Assembly (NCBI RefSeq): GCF_003635045.1
Contig: NZ_RBXT01000001.1
Span: 558,001 to 622,000 of the forward strand
Direction: 5' to 3'
Length of the DNA stretch: 64,000 nucleotides
From: Terracoccus luteus
GTDB lineage: Bacteria > Actinomycetota > Actinomycetes > Actinomycetales > Dermatophilaceae
The notes beneath the pieces were generated by a model. That model saw only the letters and a program-made list of their open reading frames with translations, searched no databases and was not told the DNA's origin. Each line of letters starts with the position of its first letter. Positions within the stretch are counted from its first letter, which is position 1. This document shows, piece by piece, positions 49,833 to 58,808 of this stretch. The position numbers and the translations under genes are program-made.

Positions 49833-51071
49833 ATGACCGTCACCCATCGACGGCGACCCGCCGGGCGGCATCCCGTCCCGCCCCGGCGACGGGCCGAGGC
49901 CACCGCGGCGGTGGACGGCCCACCGGAGCCCGCCTCGACCACCCCCTCGACCGTGGCCGCGGGCGCCGCGTGGCGCGAGGGAGACCCCGTCGGTCACCGC
50001 ACCTTCGTCGACATCGGTGACCTCCAGCTCGAGTCCGGCCACGTCCTGCCCGGGGTACGCATCGCCGTCGAGACGTGGGGCACCCTCGCCCCGAGCCGCG
50101 ACAACGTCGTGCTCGTCGAGCACGCGCTCACCGGGGACAGCCACGTCGTCGGTGACGCGGGGGACGGTCACCCGTCGCCCGGCTGGTGGGACGACCTCGT
50201 CGGCGCCGACGCCCCCGTCGACCCCGACCGCTGGTTCGTCGTCGCCACCAACGTGCTGGGCGGGTGCCAGGGCTCGACCGGGCCCTCGAGCACCGCCCCC
50301 GACGGGCGCCCGTGGGGCAGCCGCTTCCCGTACGTCACCGTCCGCGACCAGGTGGCGGCCGAGGCAGCCGCCCTCGCCCGGCTCGGTGTCGAACGCCTCG
50401 CCGCCGTCGTCGGCGGCTCGATGGGCGGCATGCGCGCCGTGGAGTGGGCGGTCGGGCGGCCGGAACAGGTCCAGCGGTGCATCGTGCTGGCCAGCACCGC
50501 GCACACGACCGCCGACCAGATCGCGTGGTGTCAGCCGCAGCTGCTCGCGATCCGCTCCGACCCCGACTTCAGCGGCGGCGACTACTACGAGACGGGGCGG
50601 GCCCCCGAGACCGGGCTCGGCCTCGCCCGTCGCATCGCGCACGTCACCTACCGCACCGAGAGCGAGCTGAGCGACCGCTTCGGGCGGGCCGCGCAGACGG
50701 GGGAGCAGCCCCTCGACGCCGGGCCCGACCGCGGCCGGTTCGCCGTCGAGAGCTACCTCGACCACCACGCCGGCAAGCTCGCCGGCCGCTTCGACGCCAA
50801 CTCCTACGTCGTGCTCACCGAGGCGATGAACAGCCACGACGTCGGCCGCGGCCGGGGCGGTGTCGAGGCGGCGCTGGCCCGTGTGACCGCTGACTGCACG
50901 GTCGTGTCCGTCGACACCGACCGGCTCTATCCGCCGCGACTGTCCGACGAGATGCACGCCCACCTGCCCCGCTCGACCCGGGCGCACATCCGCTCCGAGT
51001 TCGGCCACGACGGCTTCCTCATCGAGCAGGAGCAGGTCGGGCGCATCATCCGCGACGCGCTGGCCCGGTGA
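49833..51071 (+). CDS. metX: Homoserine O-acetyltransferase
   Basis: Acetylates homoserine for methionine synthesis. The 412-residue alpha/beta hydrolase shows VVLVEHALTGDSHVVGDA, the oxyanion and GWWDDLVGADAPVDPDR segment, NVLGGCQGSTGPSS, the nucleophile elbow GGSMGGMRAVEW (catalytic Ser) and the C-terminal FGHDGFLIE with the catalytic His. GAAGGAG lies eight bases before ATG 49833. About 45 N-terminal residues are a Pro/Arg/Ala leader outside the fold. A SAM-responsive leader precedes it. MetY, its usual partner, is not adjacent. Confidence 0.95.
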   Translation: MTVTHRRRPAGRHPVPPRRRAEATAAVDGPPEPASTTPSTVAAGAAWREGDPVGHRTFVDIGDLQLESGHVLPGVRIAVETWGTLAPSRDNVVLVEHALTGDSHVVGDAGDGHPSPGWWDDLVGADAPVDPDRWFVVATNVLGGCQGSTGPSSTAPDGRPWGSRFPYVTVRDQVAAEAAALARLGVERLAAVVGGSMGGMRAVEWAVGRPEQVQRCIVLASTAHTTADQIAWCQPQLLAIRSDPDFSGGDYYETGRAPETGLGLARRIAHVTYRTESELSDRFGRAAQTGEQPLDAGPDRGRFAVESYLDHHAGKLAGRFDANSYVVLTEAMNSHDVGRGRGGVEAALARVTADCTVVSVDTDRLYPPRLSDEMHAHLPRSTRAHIRSEFGHDGFLIEQEQVGRIIRDALAR

Positions 51072-51277
51072 CACACCGGCCTGGTGACGCGCTGGTGCGC
51101 CGACGCGACCGGGCGCGGCAGCGCTGACGGGGCGGACCCGGGCGAATCCGGGCGGTGGCCCGACCTGGTCGACCCCGGCCCGGCGCGGCGTCACGCCGCC
51201 TCGCCCGGCCACCCGCCTTTTCGGGTACGGTCCGACCTGTCAGGCACGATGTCAGCGTCGCGAGGAGGACCGGAACA

Positions 51278-51679
51278 GTGGCCATTGTCGTGGGTTACGT
51301 CGCCACCCGAGAAGGCCGGGCCGCCCTCAAGCGGGCCGCCGAGGAGTGCCTGTTGCGCAACGCGAAGCTGATCGTCATCAGCTCGCACCGCGGCGGCAGC
51401 AAGGACTTCGACGCCGATGAGGCCTCCCAGTTCGAGGCCGAGCTCGCCCGGGTCGCCCGCCAGCTCCAGGACGAGGGGCTCGAGCACGAGGTCCGGACGC
51501 TCGTGCGCGGCAACGACCCCGCCGAGGACCTCATCAGCGTCGCCGAGGCCGAGAACGCCGACTTCATCGTCATCGGCCTGCGCCGACGCAGCCCCGTCGG
51601 CAAGCTGATCCTCGGCTCGAACGCCCAGCGGATCCTGCTCGACGCGAGCTGCCCCGTTCTCGCCGTCAAGGCGGAGTGA
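51278..51679 (+). CDS. Universal stress protein (UspA family)
   Basis: A 133-residue single Usp domain: AIVVGYVATREGRAALKRAAEECLLRNAKLIVIS, a central charged helix, and the ATP-binding signature IVIGLRRRSPVGKLILGSNAQRILLDASCPVLAV (the G-2x-G-9x-G-S motif region). GTG at 51278 lies downstream of a strong AGGAGG, though the spacing is longer than usual. Stand-alone gene between metX and sigA, with its own apparent promoter around 51220-51245. Confidence 0.9.
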   Translation: MAIVVGYVATREGRAALKRAAEECLLRNAKLIVISSHRGGSKDFDADEASQFEAELARVARQLQDEGLEHEVRTLVRGNDPAEDLISVAEAENADFIVIGLRRRSPVGKLILGSNAQRILLDASCPVLAVKAE

Positions 51680-51815
51680 GGGCCGCGCGCCCAGTGGTGC
51701 ACGTCCCGGGTGCCGGGGCCGACCGCAGGGTGCCGCGTGCGGGAGAGGGTGCCTCGGGACACGCGCGGGACGAGCAGAAGTCCCGTTCCGTTTCTCGTCA
51801 GGGCCTAGCACGTTT

Positions 51816-51821
51816 TATAAT
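51816..51821 (+). promoter_or_regulatory. Consensus -10 element of the sigA promoter
   Basis: TATAAT, the only perfect consensus -10 noticed in the gene gaps of this GC-rich window. No good -35 is visible at 17 bp. Transcription would start near 51828, giving a leader of about 190 nt before the GTG at 52016. Confidence 0.65.
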
Positions 51822-52015
51822 GGCTGTGAACCGGATCGCACCAGGCAGAACGCGAGATCGACTCGAGCGGGGCGGCACCGTCCGAGCACCGCAGAGCGAC
51901 TCCACCAGGCCACGCTTCTTCCGGAGCGAAACCCTCCAACTCTCTCGGTGATGCGTCGTGTCCGGTGACGGGCGCGCCCTCATGCGAGTCTCGCGACGAA
52001 AGGCGTTCGAAGTTC

Positions 52016-53815
52016 GTGTCGACGCAAGCACTTCCCGGATCGTCCGCGATCCTTCCCAAGGCCTTCCAGCACCCCGCGATGCAGCACCTCTTCGCCAAGG
52101 GCAGCGCCACCGGCAGCGTCACCGGTTCGGAGATCCAGCAGGCGCAGATCGACGCCGACCTCGGCCTGAAGGCGATGAAGCGAGTCCTCACGACGTTCGA
52201 GGACCACGGCATCGAGGTGGTCGTCGAGTCTCCTCGCACGACCAGCAAGACCACCCGCACCGGTAGTAAGGGAGCCACCGTGTCTGCCGCACGCACCAGC
52301 ACCGCCGCGAGCAAGTCCGCCGCCCGGTCGTCGACGACGACGACCTCGACGACCGACGCGGGCTCTGCCGCGGCCGACGGCGACGGCACGAGCGCGGCCC
52401 GCACCGCGACCAAGGCCGCCAGGCCCGCGACGAAGACGGCGGCCAAGACCGCCGCCAAGTCCGCCGCCGCGAAGACGACGGCCGCCAAGACCGCCGCCAA
52501 GACGACGACCACGCGGGCGAAGACGGCGAAGACCACCGGTGACGTCGCCGACGCGGCCGCGTCGGCCGGCGGCACGGCATCCGCCACCAAGACCGCCAAG
52601 GCCACGAAGGCACCGGCCAAGCGCGCGACGAAGAAGACGGCCGCCACGGCCGCCGACGCGGACGCTGCGACCGCCGAGGAGGCCGAGCCGCATGACGCCG
52701 ACCCGAGCGAGCTCGAGGACGTCGTCGTCGAGGACGTGGTCGTGGCCGACGACGCGAGCGACGACACCGCCGAGGCCGGCGAGGACGGAGCGACCAAGGC
52801 GGCCCCCAAGGCCGCCGAGGCCGAGACCGAGGAGTCCGGCTTCGTCATCCGCGACGACGACGAGGACGATGCCCCGGCGCAGACCGTCGTCACCGCGGGC
52901 GCGACGGCCGACCCGGTCAAGGACTACCTCAAGCAGATCGGCAAGGTGGCCCTGCTCAACGCCGAGCAGGAGGTCGAGCTGGCCAAGCGCATCGAGGCGG
53001 GCCTGTTCGCCGAGGAGAAGATGGCCGACGCGACCCGTCAGGAGAAGTTCTCCAAGGCCGGGCGCGAGCTCAACTGGATCGCGATGGACGGCAAGAAGGC
53101 CAAGAACCACCTGCTCGAGGCCAACCTGCGCCTCGTCGTGTCGCTGGCCAAGCGCTACACCGGCCGGGGCATGCTCTTCCTCGACCTCATCCAGGAGGGC
53201 AACCTCGGCCTCATCCGTGCCGTCGAGAAGTTCGACTACACCAAGGGCTACAAGTTCAGCACCTACGCGACGTGGTGGATCCGTCAGGCCATCACCCGCG
53301 CGATGGCCGACCAGGCTCGCACCATCCGCATCCCGGTGCACATGGTCGAGGTCATCAACAAGCTGGCCCGCGTTCAGCGCCAGATGCTGCAGGACCTCGG
53401 GCGCGAGCCCACCCCGGAGGAGCTCGCCAAGGAGCTCGACATGACGCCCGAGAAGGTCGTCGAGGTGCAGAAGTACGGCCGCGAGCCGATCTCGCTGCAC
53501 ACCCCCCTCGGTGAGGACGGCGACAGCGAGTTCGGTGACCTCATCGAGGACTCCGAGGCCGTCGTGCCCGCCGACGCCGTCAGCTTCACCCTCCTGCAGG
53601 AGCAGCTGCACTCGGTGCTCGACACCCTCTCCGAGCGTGAGGCCGGTGTGGTGTCGATGCGGTTCGGCCTCACCGACGGCCAGCCGAAGACGCTCGACGA
53701 GATCGGCAAGGTCTACGGCGTGACCCGCGAGCGGATTCGCCAGATCGAGAGCAAGACGATGAGCAAGCTGCGCCACCCGAGCCGCTCGCAGGTGCTGCGC
53801 GACTACCTCGACTGA
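52016..53815 (+). CDS. sigA: Principal RNA polymerase sigma factor (SigA/HrdB)
   Basis: The C-terminal half (from [27 protein letters not shown]) is the essential sigma-70: region 1.2, [60 protein letters not shown]-type region 2 (viewed in two parts), [14 protein letters not shown] region 3, and the [24 protein letters not shown] region 4 ending in YLD. The N-terminus has a region-1.1-like helical segment (residues about 25-70) then an Ala/Lys/Thr-rich stretch and an acidic patch. GTG 52016 includes the 1.1-like part; GTG 51965 and ATG 52079 are alternatives, and GTG 52280 has the best ribosome-binding site. Confidence 0.93.
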   Translation: MSTQALPGSSAILPKAFQHPAMQHLFAKGSATGSVTGSEIQQAQIDADLGLKAMKRVLTTFEDHGIEVVVESPRTTSKTTRTGSKGATVSAARTSTAASKSAARSSTTTTSTTDAGSAAADGDGTSAARTATKAARPATKTAAKTAAKSAAAKTTAAKTAAKTTTTRAKTAKTTGDVADAAASAGGTASATKTAKATKAPAKRATKKTAATAADADAATAEEAEPHDADPSELEDVVVEDVVVADDASDDTAEAGEDGATKAAPKAAEAETEESGFVIRDDDEDDAPAQTVVTAGATADPVKDYLKQIGKVALLNAEQEVELAKRIEAGLFAEEKMADATRQEKFSKAGRELNWIAMDGKKAKNHLLEANLRLVVSLAKRYTGRGMLFLDLIQEGNLGLIRAVEKFDYTKGYKFSTYATWWIRQAITRAMADQARTIRIPVHMVEVINKLARVQRQMLQDLGREPTPEELAKELDMTPEKVVEVQKYGREPISLHTPLGEDGDSEFGDLIEDSEAVVPADAVSFTLLQEQLHSVLDTLSEREAGVVSMRFGLTDGQPKTLDEIGKVYGVTRERIRQIESKTMSKLRHPSRSQVLRDYLD

Positions 53816-53831
53816 GGTCGGCCCACGCACG

Positions 53832-53869
53832 ACGGAGCCCCCGCACCCACCAGGGTGCGGGGGCTCCGT
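53832..53869 (+). terminator. sigA terminator
   Basis: A perfect 17-bp inverted repeat (53832-53848 and 53853-53869), loop ACCA, followed by CTTG; 17 bp after the sigA stop. Confidence 0.9.
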
Positions 53870-53911
53870 CTTGCGGGCGGGGGCTCCGAGGGCGTCACGG
53901 TGCGCAGGCCC

Positions 53912-53939
53912 GCCGGTCAGCGGCGGCCCATCACGTCCG
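53912..53939. repeat. 28-bp direct repeat, left copy
   Basis: Identical over 28 bp to 55238-55265. The right copy is the 3' end of the transglutaminase gene and its downstream bases; the left copy is not in a gene. It resembles a duplicated insertion or attachment site around a lower-GC segment. Confidence 0.85.
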
Positions 53940-54124
53940 CGGTACCGGGCCTCTGACCGTGGGGGGGGCCGGAGACGGCCTGGGCCATTGCCCGCGAGGG
54001 ATTTCGGCTTAGGTCGACACATGCCTGACGACGGCAGAGACCTCGCCACCGAGTTCTGCGAGATCGCGCGGGCGGGGCGACCTCACGGGCGGGGCCCGGG
54101 TGCCTTTCAAACCCCCAGGTCAGA

Positions 54125-54814
54125 TCAGGAGACGACCTGCACGTAGTCGGCTGGGGATGTGTTTGCCCCGGCCGCCGAGTTGCCGGCCCAGACGACGTGC
54201 CAGTAGCCGCTCTGGGTGGCGGTCACTGTGGTCGAGAGCCAGCCGTCCGATCCGGTCACGACAGACTTCACCGTTGTCCAGGGGCCAGAAGTGCCGGCCC
54301 TGAACTGGACCTGGATGGTGCGGTTCGTGTAGTTGACATACCGGTTGTTGTTCCAGTCGGCGATGATGAGCTTGCCCCTGATGGTGATGGGCTTGCCCTT
54401 GGTGACCGGCTCCGGGGAGGCGTTGAACGTGTTGTTCCACCCGGCGTTGCGCTTGAGCGTGAAGCCGTTGGTGAAGGTCTTCTCGGTGGTGTCGTATTCG
54501 CTGTTGCTGGCGGAAACGATGACGTGGTGGTATCCGGCGTCGGCGTTGTCGTAAGGGTTGAACGTATTTTGCGGCGAGCCCTTGTACACGTAGAACAGGA
54601 ATCCGCTGTCCTCGGCGTTCCAGTAGGTCAGCGCGCAGCCAGTGGTCGAGATGCCGAAAGTCGAGGTGACTGGAGACAGGCCGACTGTCACCGATCGCGG
54701 GGCAAAGTTGGTGATGGCACACGGCGCGTCCGCGGCAGCCGTCGTCGCAGATGCGGTGATGGCAGTGGCGGTCAGTCCCAGAGTTCCGAGGGCGGCATAA
54801 AGTCGTTTGGGCAT
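54125..54814 (-). CDS. Secreted Ig-like beta-sandwich protein, unknown function
   Basis: Not recognised as a named family. The 229-residue product has a Sec signal peptide (PKRLYAALGTLGLTATAITASATTAAADA, cleavage near residue 30 shown here in two parts: hydrophobic core about 6-22, AxA site at about 28-30). Next is a domain with two Cys likely bridged, then a repeat-like C-terminal half with KGKPITIRGKLIIADWNNNRYVNYTNRTIQVQF and GWLSTTVTATQSGYWHVVWAGN, an Ig-like adhesive fold often found in surface proteins of actinobacteria. AAGGGAG precedes ATG 54814. Its codon use is less GC-rich than neighbours, and it is the only gene inside the segment bounded by the 28-bp repeats. Confidence 0.72.
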   Translation of the reverse strand: MPKRLYAALGTLGLTATAITASATTAAADAPCAITNFAPRSVTVGLSPVTSTFGISTTGCALTYWNAEDSGFLFYVYKGSPQNTFNPYDNADAGYHHVIVSASNSEYDTTEKTFTNGFTLKRNAGWNNTFNASPEPVTKGKPITIRGKLIIADWNNNRYVNYTNRTIQVQFRAGTSGPWTTVKSVVTGSDGWLSTTVTATQSGYWHVVWAGNSAAGANTSPADYVQVVS

Positions 54815-55237
54815 GAAGGCGCTCCCTTGATTGGGGGATCCCCGGCTCGGGTTCGAGTGAGGGTAAAGCACGGGAAAACATGGAAAACGGTGTGGAATTG
54901 ATGTAGGAGACCACCTCGGCGGCACTTTCCCATTGTCTCGACAGGGCAGGTTCATTCTTCGAGCGAGACGCTCATAGCTGGTCCGCTGTCCACCGCGACT
55001 GACCTGTCGTTGACATTCCGTCAGGACGGAAATACCTCATTGGCAGCGCACGAGGAGCCTCATCTGGTGGCGACTGTACTGTCTGGCGCCAGCGTTCGAC
55101 GGCATATGCCGACATTCTTGCTTAACAGAGGTCAGCAGTGCTGCTCGCTGGTGGCCATGCGGCACCGCAGGGGCGGCATGGCGGTTCGAGGCCCGGCGTG
55201 CCGGGGCATTACATTACGGTCGCTCTTCCGCCGGCAG
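54815..55237. other. Gene-free lower-GC stretch inside the repeat-bounded segment
   Basis: About 420 bp between the secreted-protein gene and the right 28-bp repeat. AT content is clearly above the window's average. A plus-strand open frame from 55010 runs into the antisense of the transglutaminase gene and shows no protein-like pattern. I see no transposase, integrase or terminal inverted repeats. Confidence 0.6.
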
Positions 55238-55265
55238 GCCGGTCAGCGGCGGCCCATCACGTCCG
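55238..55265. repeat. 28-bp direct repeat, right copy
   Basis: Covers the last codons and stop (55243) of the leftward transglutaminase gene and five bases beyond. Identical to 53912-53939, 1326 bp away. Confidence 0.85.
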
Positions 55266-57561
55266 TGACTCGCTCGCGCAGCCCTCGCCAGACCGAGACC
55301 CCGGCCTCCGGCCACAGCAGCGACCGCAGCCGCGCCTGCCAGGCCCGGCTCCGCCCGACCCGGCGGCGGATGTCACGGATGTCGCGGTGCAGCAGGTCGG
55401 TCTCGGTGGCGGTCGTGCGTTCGGGCCGGTCGTAGCGGGCGCGTTCGAGCGTCGTCGTGACCCGGCGCAGCGCCTCGGCGTCCTCGCTCTCGAGGTGCCC
55501 CTGGCTGATCCACCGGTCGCGCACCTGCCGCAGCGTGCCCCCACCCGCGTCGGGCAGGCCCAGGTCGTGCAGGTGGGCGGTGAGGTCGTCCCAGTCGATC
55601 TCGACGAGGTCCTGTCGCGTCGTGGCGGCCCGCACCCGACGCCGGCGCACGAGGCAGGCGGTGATCGGCATGACGAACAGGGCGAGCAGCAGCACGAGCA
55701 CCGTGAGGACGACGACGAGCGTGCGCACCGAGAAGACGGACGACAGGGGGCTGTTGGTCTCGGTCACCTGGGTCTGCGCCGCCTCCGCGACCGTGGTGGT
55801 CGAGGTCGGGGCCGCGCTGGAGGTCGGCGCCGCCGAGGCGCTCTCGGTGGCCTCGCGGCCGCCGCTGCCTGTGCTCGAATCGTCACCGACGACGGTGTAG
55901 GGCGGCGGGTCACCGGCACGCACGCCGGGGGTGGGCTCGAAGCGCAGCCACCCGTAGCCCTGGAAGTACAGCTCGGGCCAGGCGTGGGCGTCGGAGGCCC
56001 GCACGACGTTCGTCTCGTCGCCCTGCGTCCCGGGCAGGAAGCCGATGGCCATGCGGGCCGGGATCCCCTGGGCCCGGGCCATCATGATCATCGCCGTGGC
56101 GAACTGCGTGCAGTAGCCGATGCGGCGCTCGTAGAACGTGCGGATCGGCTCCACGATGCGCCCGGCCTCGTCGCGCAGGGGCTCCCCGAGGTCGAGGCTG
56201 TACTGGTAGCGCGAGCTGCGCAGGTGGTCCTGGATGCGGATGGCCTTGTCGAGCGGGTTGTCGGCGTCGCCCACGACCTCCCTCGACCACGAGTCGACGA
56301 GGTCGCGGGCGACGTCGGGCACCGCGAGGTCGTCGGACGTGATGTCGGCGGAGTCGGGGGTGCCCGACTCACGCAGGGCCGTGGCGAGGGGGGCGAGGTC
56401 GGCGAAGGTGGCCCGGTAGGTCGCGACCGCCTGCGAGACGCGCACGTCCCGGGTGACCGGGTCGGTGCGCCAGCTCACCGTGTCGGGCAGGGCGACCGAG
56501 ACGACGGGGTAGGGCACCGCCAGCCGCGGCGCGGCCAGCGTGTTCTCGCTGACGTCGATCTCGTAGGTCGTGCGCTGGTCGGCCGGGGGCAGCGGCGCCG
56601 GGGCGTCGGGGCCGCTGCCGTCGTTGCCGAGCGCCGTCCACTCACCGCGCGAGTAGCTGCTGACGGCGAGCACGCGGATGGGGCCGGGCGAGGGGTCGGT
56701 CGTCGTGTACTCGAACACCGGCTTGGTGTCGAGGTTGTTGAGGCTGCGGGTGAGGTCGACGGTGTCGTTGAACCCGACGGAGCCGCCGCCCCCGCCGCCC
56801 TCGCTGCGACCCAGCCCGTCGGTGAGGTAGCGGGGCGCGAAGTGCGGGATGGCGAGCGGCACGACGAGGGCGAGCACCACCCCGACGAGACCGAGCCGGA
56901 CCGCCCCCGCGCTGAAGCTGCGCAGCGCCGCGCGGTCGCCGCCGATGTCGACCCGGCCGGCGTCGTCGGTGGCGCTCGCGGTGCCCCAGCGACCGAAGCC
57001 GGCGCGGGCGGTCGTGTGCAGCATGAGCAGCCAGATCGCGACCGGCACGACGAAGTAGCGCAGGGCCAGCGCCGCCTGGCCGTTGGCGGCGGTGATGAGG
57101 TAGGCCGTCAGCAGGGGCAGACCCGCCGCGGCCGGGCTGCGCCACGTGGCCGCCATGGCGTCGACGCAGATCGCGACGAGCGCGACGATGACGGCGAGGC
57201 AGAACGAGACGCCCTCGTTGAGCGGGGCCGGCGCGCTGTAGCGCTGGGCGGTGTCGAGCGCCTGCAGGGCGAGGTCGTTTGCCCCGACGAGCGTCTCCAC
57301 CGTGGGCACGAGCAGGACGAACGAGTCGCCGACGTAGAGCAGCGCCACGGCGTAGGCGGCCACGACCACCTGCGCCACGACGACGAGCACCCGCGAGCGG
57401 ATGAGGCCACGCGCCACGACACCGGTCACCGCGACGAGGGCGATCATGAGGACGGATGCCGGCAGCCAGCCGCTGTCGCGGAACAGGCTCGTCACGGGGT
57501 AGACGGCCGCGAGGGTCGCGAGCGCCCCGAGCAGGGTGATGCGCCAGCGTCGGCGGGTCAT
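55243..57561 (-). CDS. Transglutaminase-like membrane protein (TgpA/DUF3488 type)
   Basis: A 772-residue protein: six or so N-terminal spans (residues about 8-215), a large extracellular region, and a transglutaminase core with the catalytic Cys in RRIGYCTQFATAMIMMARAQGIPARMAIGF-type sequence (two parts) and the catalytic His in DAHAWPELYFQGYGWLRFEPTPG. One more span (VRTLVVVLTVLVLLLALFVMP) and a basic cytoplasmic tail follow. Such proteins sit in a fixed MoxR-DUF58-transglutaminase operon and are thought to act on surface proteins. ATG at 57561 overlaps the DUF58 stop. Confidence 0.9.
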   Translation of the reverse strand: MTRRRWRITLLGALATLAAVYPVTSLFRDSGWLPASVLMIALVAVTGVVARGLIRSRVLVVVAQVVVAAYAVALLYVGDSFVLLVPTVETLVGANDLALQALDTAQRYSAPAPLNEGVSFCLAVIVALVAICVDAMAATWRSPAAAGLPLLTAYLITAANGQAALALRYFVVPVAIWLLMLHTTARAGFGRWGTASATDDAGRVDIGGDRAALRSFSAGAVRLGLVGVVLALVVPLAIPHFAPRYLTDGLGRSEGGGGGGSVGFNDTVDLTRSLNNLDTKPVFEYTTTDPSPGPIRVLAVSSYSRGEWTALGNDGSGPDAPAPLPPADQRTTYEIDVSENTLAAPRLAVPYPVVSVALPDTVSWRTDPVTRDVRVSQAVATYRATFADLAPLATALRESGTPDSADITSDDLAVPDVARDLVDSWSREVVGDADNPLDKAIRIQDHLRSSRYQYSLDLGEPLRDEAGRIVEPIRTFYERRIGYCTQFATAMIMMARAQGIPARMAIGFLPGTQGDETNVVRASDAHAWPELYFQGYGWLRFEPTPGVRAGDPPPYTVVGDDSSTGSGGREATESASAAPTSSAAPTSTTTVAEAAQTQVTETNSPLSSVFSVRTLVVVLTVLVLLLALFVMPITACLVRRRRVRAATTRQDLVEIDWDDLTAHLHDLGLPDAGGGTLRQVRDRWISQGHLESEDAEALRRVTTTLERARYDRPERTTATETDLLHRDIRDIRRRVGRSRAWQARLRSLLWPEAGVSVWRGLRERVTDVMGRR

Positions 57562-58805
57562 CGCGTGCTCCCGACGGTCGCGGCGGTGAGGTCGGACCAC
57601 GCGTCGGCCACGGCATCGTGCGGGCCCACCCGCACGGCCCGCCACCCGGCGGCCCGAAGCAGGTCGACGTGCTCCCCGGCCGGGTCGGCATCCGGGGCCT
57701 CGCCGAACTCACGGGCCTCGACGACGAGGGCCAGCCCCGTCGTGCCCGGCTGACGCAGGCTCGCGACGCGGCCGGTCGCCTCGCGGTCGCACGGGCCGAG
57801 GACGGCGACGACGAAGCCGCCGGCGCCCGAGAGCGCCTGCGACGCCCGAAGGATCTCGTCGCTGCCCGTGTCGTCGTGCTGCCCGGTGAGGGCCAGCACG
57901 TCGAGCATCTCGTCGATGCCGAGGGTCTCGGCCGCGCGGGCGCTGGCCACGGTCTCGGCCGTGACGAGGTGCACCGCGTAGCCGGCGGTGAACAGGTGGA
58001 CGGCGACCGAGGCGACGGCGCTGACCGCCCACTCGAACGACGAGCCCGCCCCGCTGCCGCCGTGCGCGGTCGGCCGGGGGTCGAGCACGACGACGGCGCG
58101 ACGCTGGGCCGGTCGGTCCTCCTGGCGCACCATGAGGTCGCCCGTGCGGGCGGTCGCCGGCCAGTGGATGCGGCGCAGGTCGTCGCCGTCGCGGTACTCG
58201 CGGATGGTGACGTCGTCCTCGCCGTGCAGCGCGATGAGGTGGGCCTGCTCACCCTCGGAGCCCGCGCCCGAGCTGGGGTGGCGGCTCGACCCGAGCGCGT
58301 GCACGGCGGGGAGGATGACGAGGTCGCTGCTGCCCTCGAGAACGGCGTGCCGGTTCGCGAGGCCGAACGGGTCCTGCACCTGCACGCCGAGCGGCCCGAG
58401 CCGGTGGCGGCCGCGCAGGTGGGAGCGCACCGTGTAGTCGATGGTGCGCACGCGCCCGGGCGGGATGCGCCCGACGACGAAGCGCGGCCGGTCACCGAGG
58501 GTGTGGTCGAGCCGCTCCTCGGCGAGGAACAGGGGGGTGGTGCCCGGGCTGACGTTCTCGAACGACAGGGCCACGTGCGCCTCCTGACCGACGGCGACGC
58601 GCTCGGGCGAGCTGTGCCGCTCGATGCGCATCCGGGTGCGGCGGGTGCGCACGAGCCCGGCGCTGACGAGGGGGAGCGCGATGAGCAGCACCCCGAAGCG
58701 GGTCAGGTCGGGGAAGCCGAAGAAGACGCCGGCGAGCACGAGCGTCACGCCGGCCCCGACGAACGCCCGCCCCCGGGTGGTGAGGACCTTGCGCAGCGCC
58801 CGCAC
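57558..58805 (-). CDS. DUF58 protein
   Basis: A 415-residue DUF58 protein. Two N-terminal spans (about 12-30 and 33-49) precede a beta-rich region and the DUF58 block EDDVTIREYRDGDDLRRIHWPATARTGDLMVRQ, followed by a von Willebrand A-like half (RRAVVVLDPRP with an incomplete metal site). DUF58 proteins work with MoxR ATPases in protein-complex assembly at the membrane. GTG at 58805, 3 bp after the moxR stop. Confidence 0.92.
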   Translation of the reverse strand: MRALRKVLTTRGRAFVGAGVTLVLAGVFFGFPDLTRFGVLLIALPLVSAGLVRTRRTRMRIERHSSPERVAVGQEAHVALSFENVSPGTTPLFLAEERLDHTLGDRPRFVVGRIPPGRVRTIDYTVRSHLRGRHRLGPLGVQVQDPFGLANRHAVLEGSSDLVILPAVHALGSSRHPSSGAGSEGEQAHLIALHGEDDVTIREYRDGDDLRRIHWPATARTGDLMVRQEDRPAQRRAVVVLDPRPTAHGGSGAGSSFEWAVSAVASVAVHLFTAGYAVHLVTAETVASARAAETLGIDEMLDVLALTGQHDDTGSDEILRASQALSGAGGFVVAVLGPCDREATGRVASLRQPGTTGLALVVEAREFGEAPDADPAGEHVDLLRAAGWRAVRVGPHDAVADAWSDLTAATVGSTR

Positions 58806-58808
58806 GGG

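Noticed and set aside
53870-54119. tRNA or small RNA gene after sigA
   Set aside because: No cloverleaf or stable conserved structure seen beyond the terminator; the stretch contains only the left 28-bp repeat.
53940-55237. Insertion sequence
   Set aside because: No transposase or integrase frame and no terminal inverted repeats; the 28-bp flanks are far longer than ordinary target-site duplications.
55010-55435. Plus-strand protein-coding gene
   Set aside because: No ribosome-binding site or protein-like pattern, and its second half is antisense to the transglutaminase gene.
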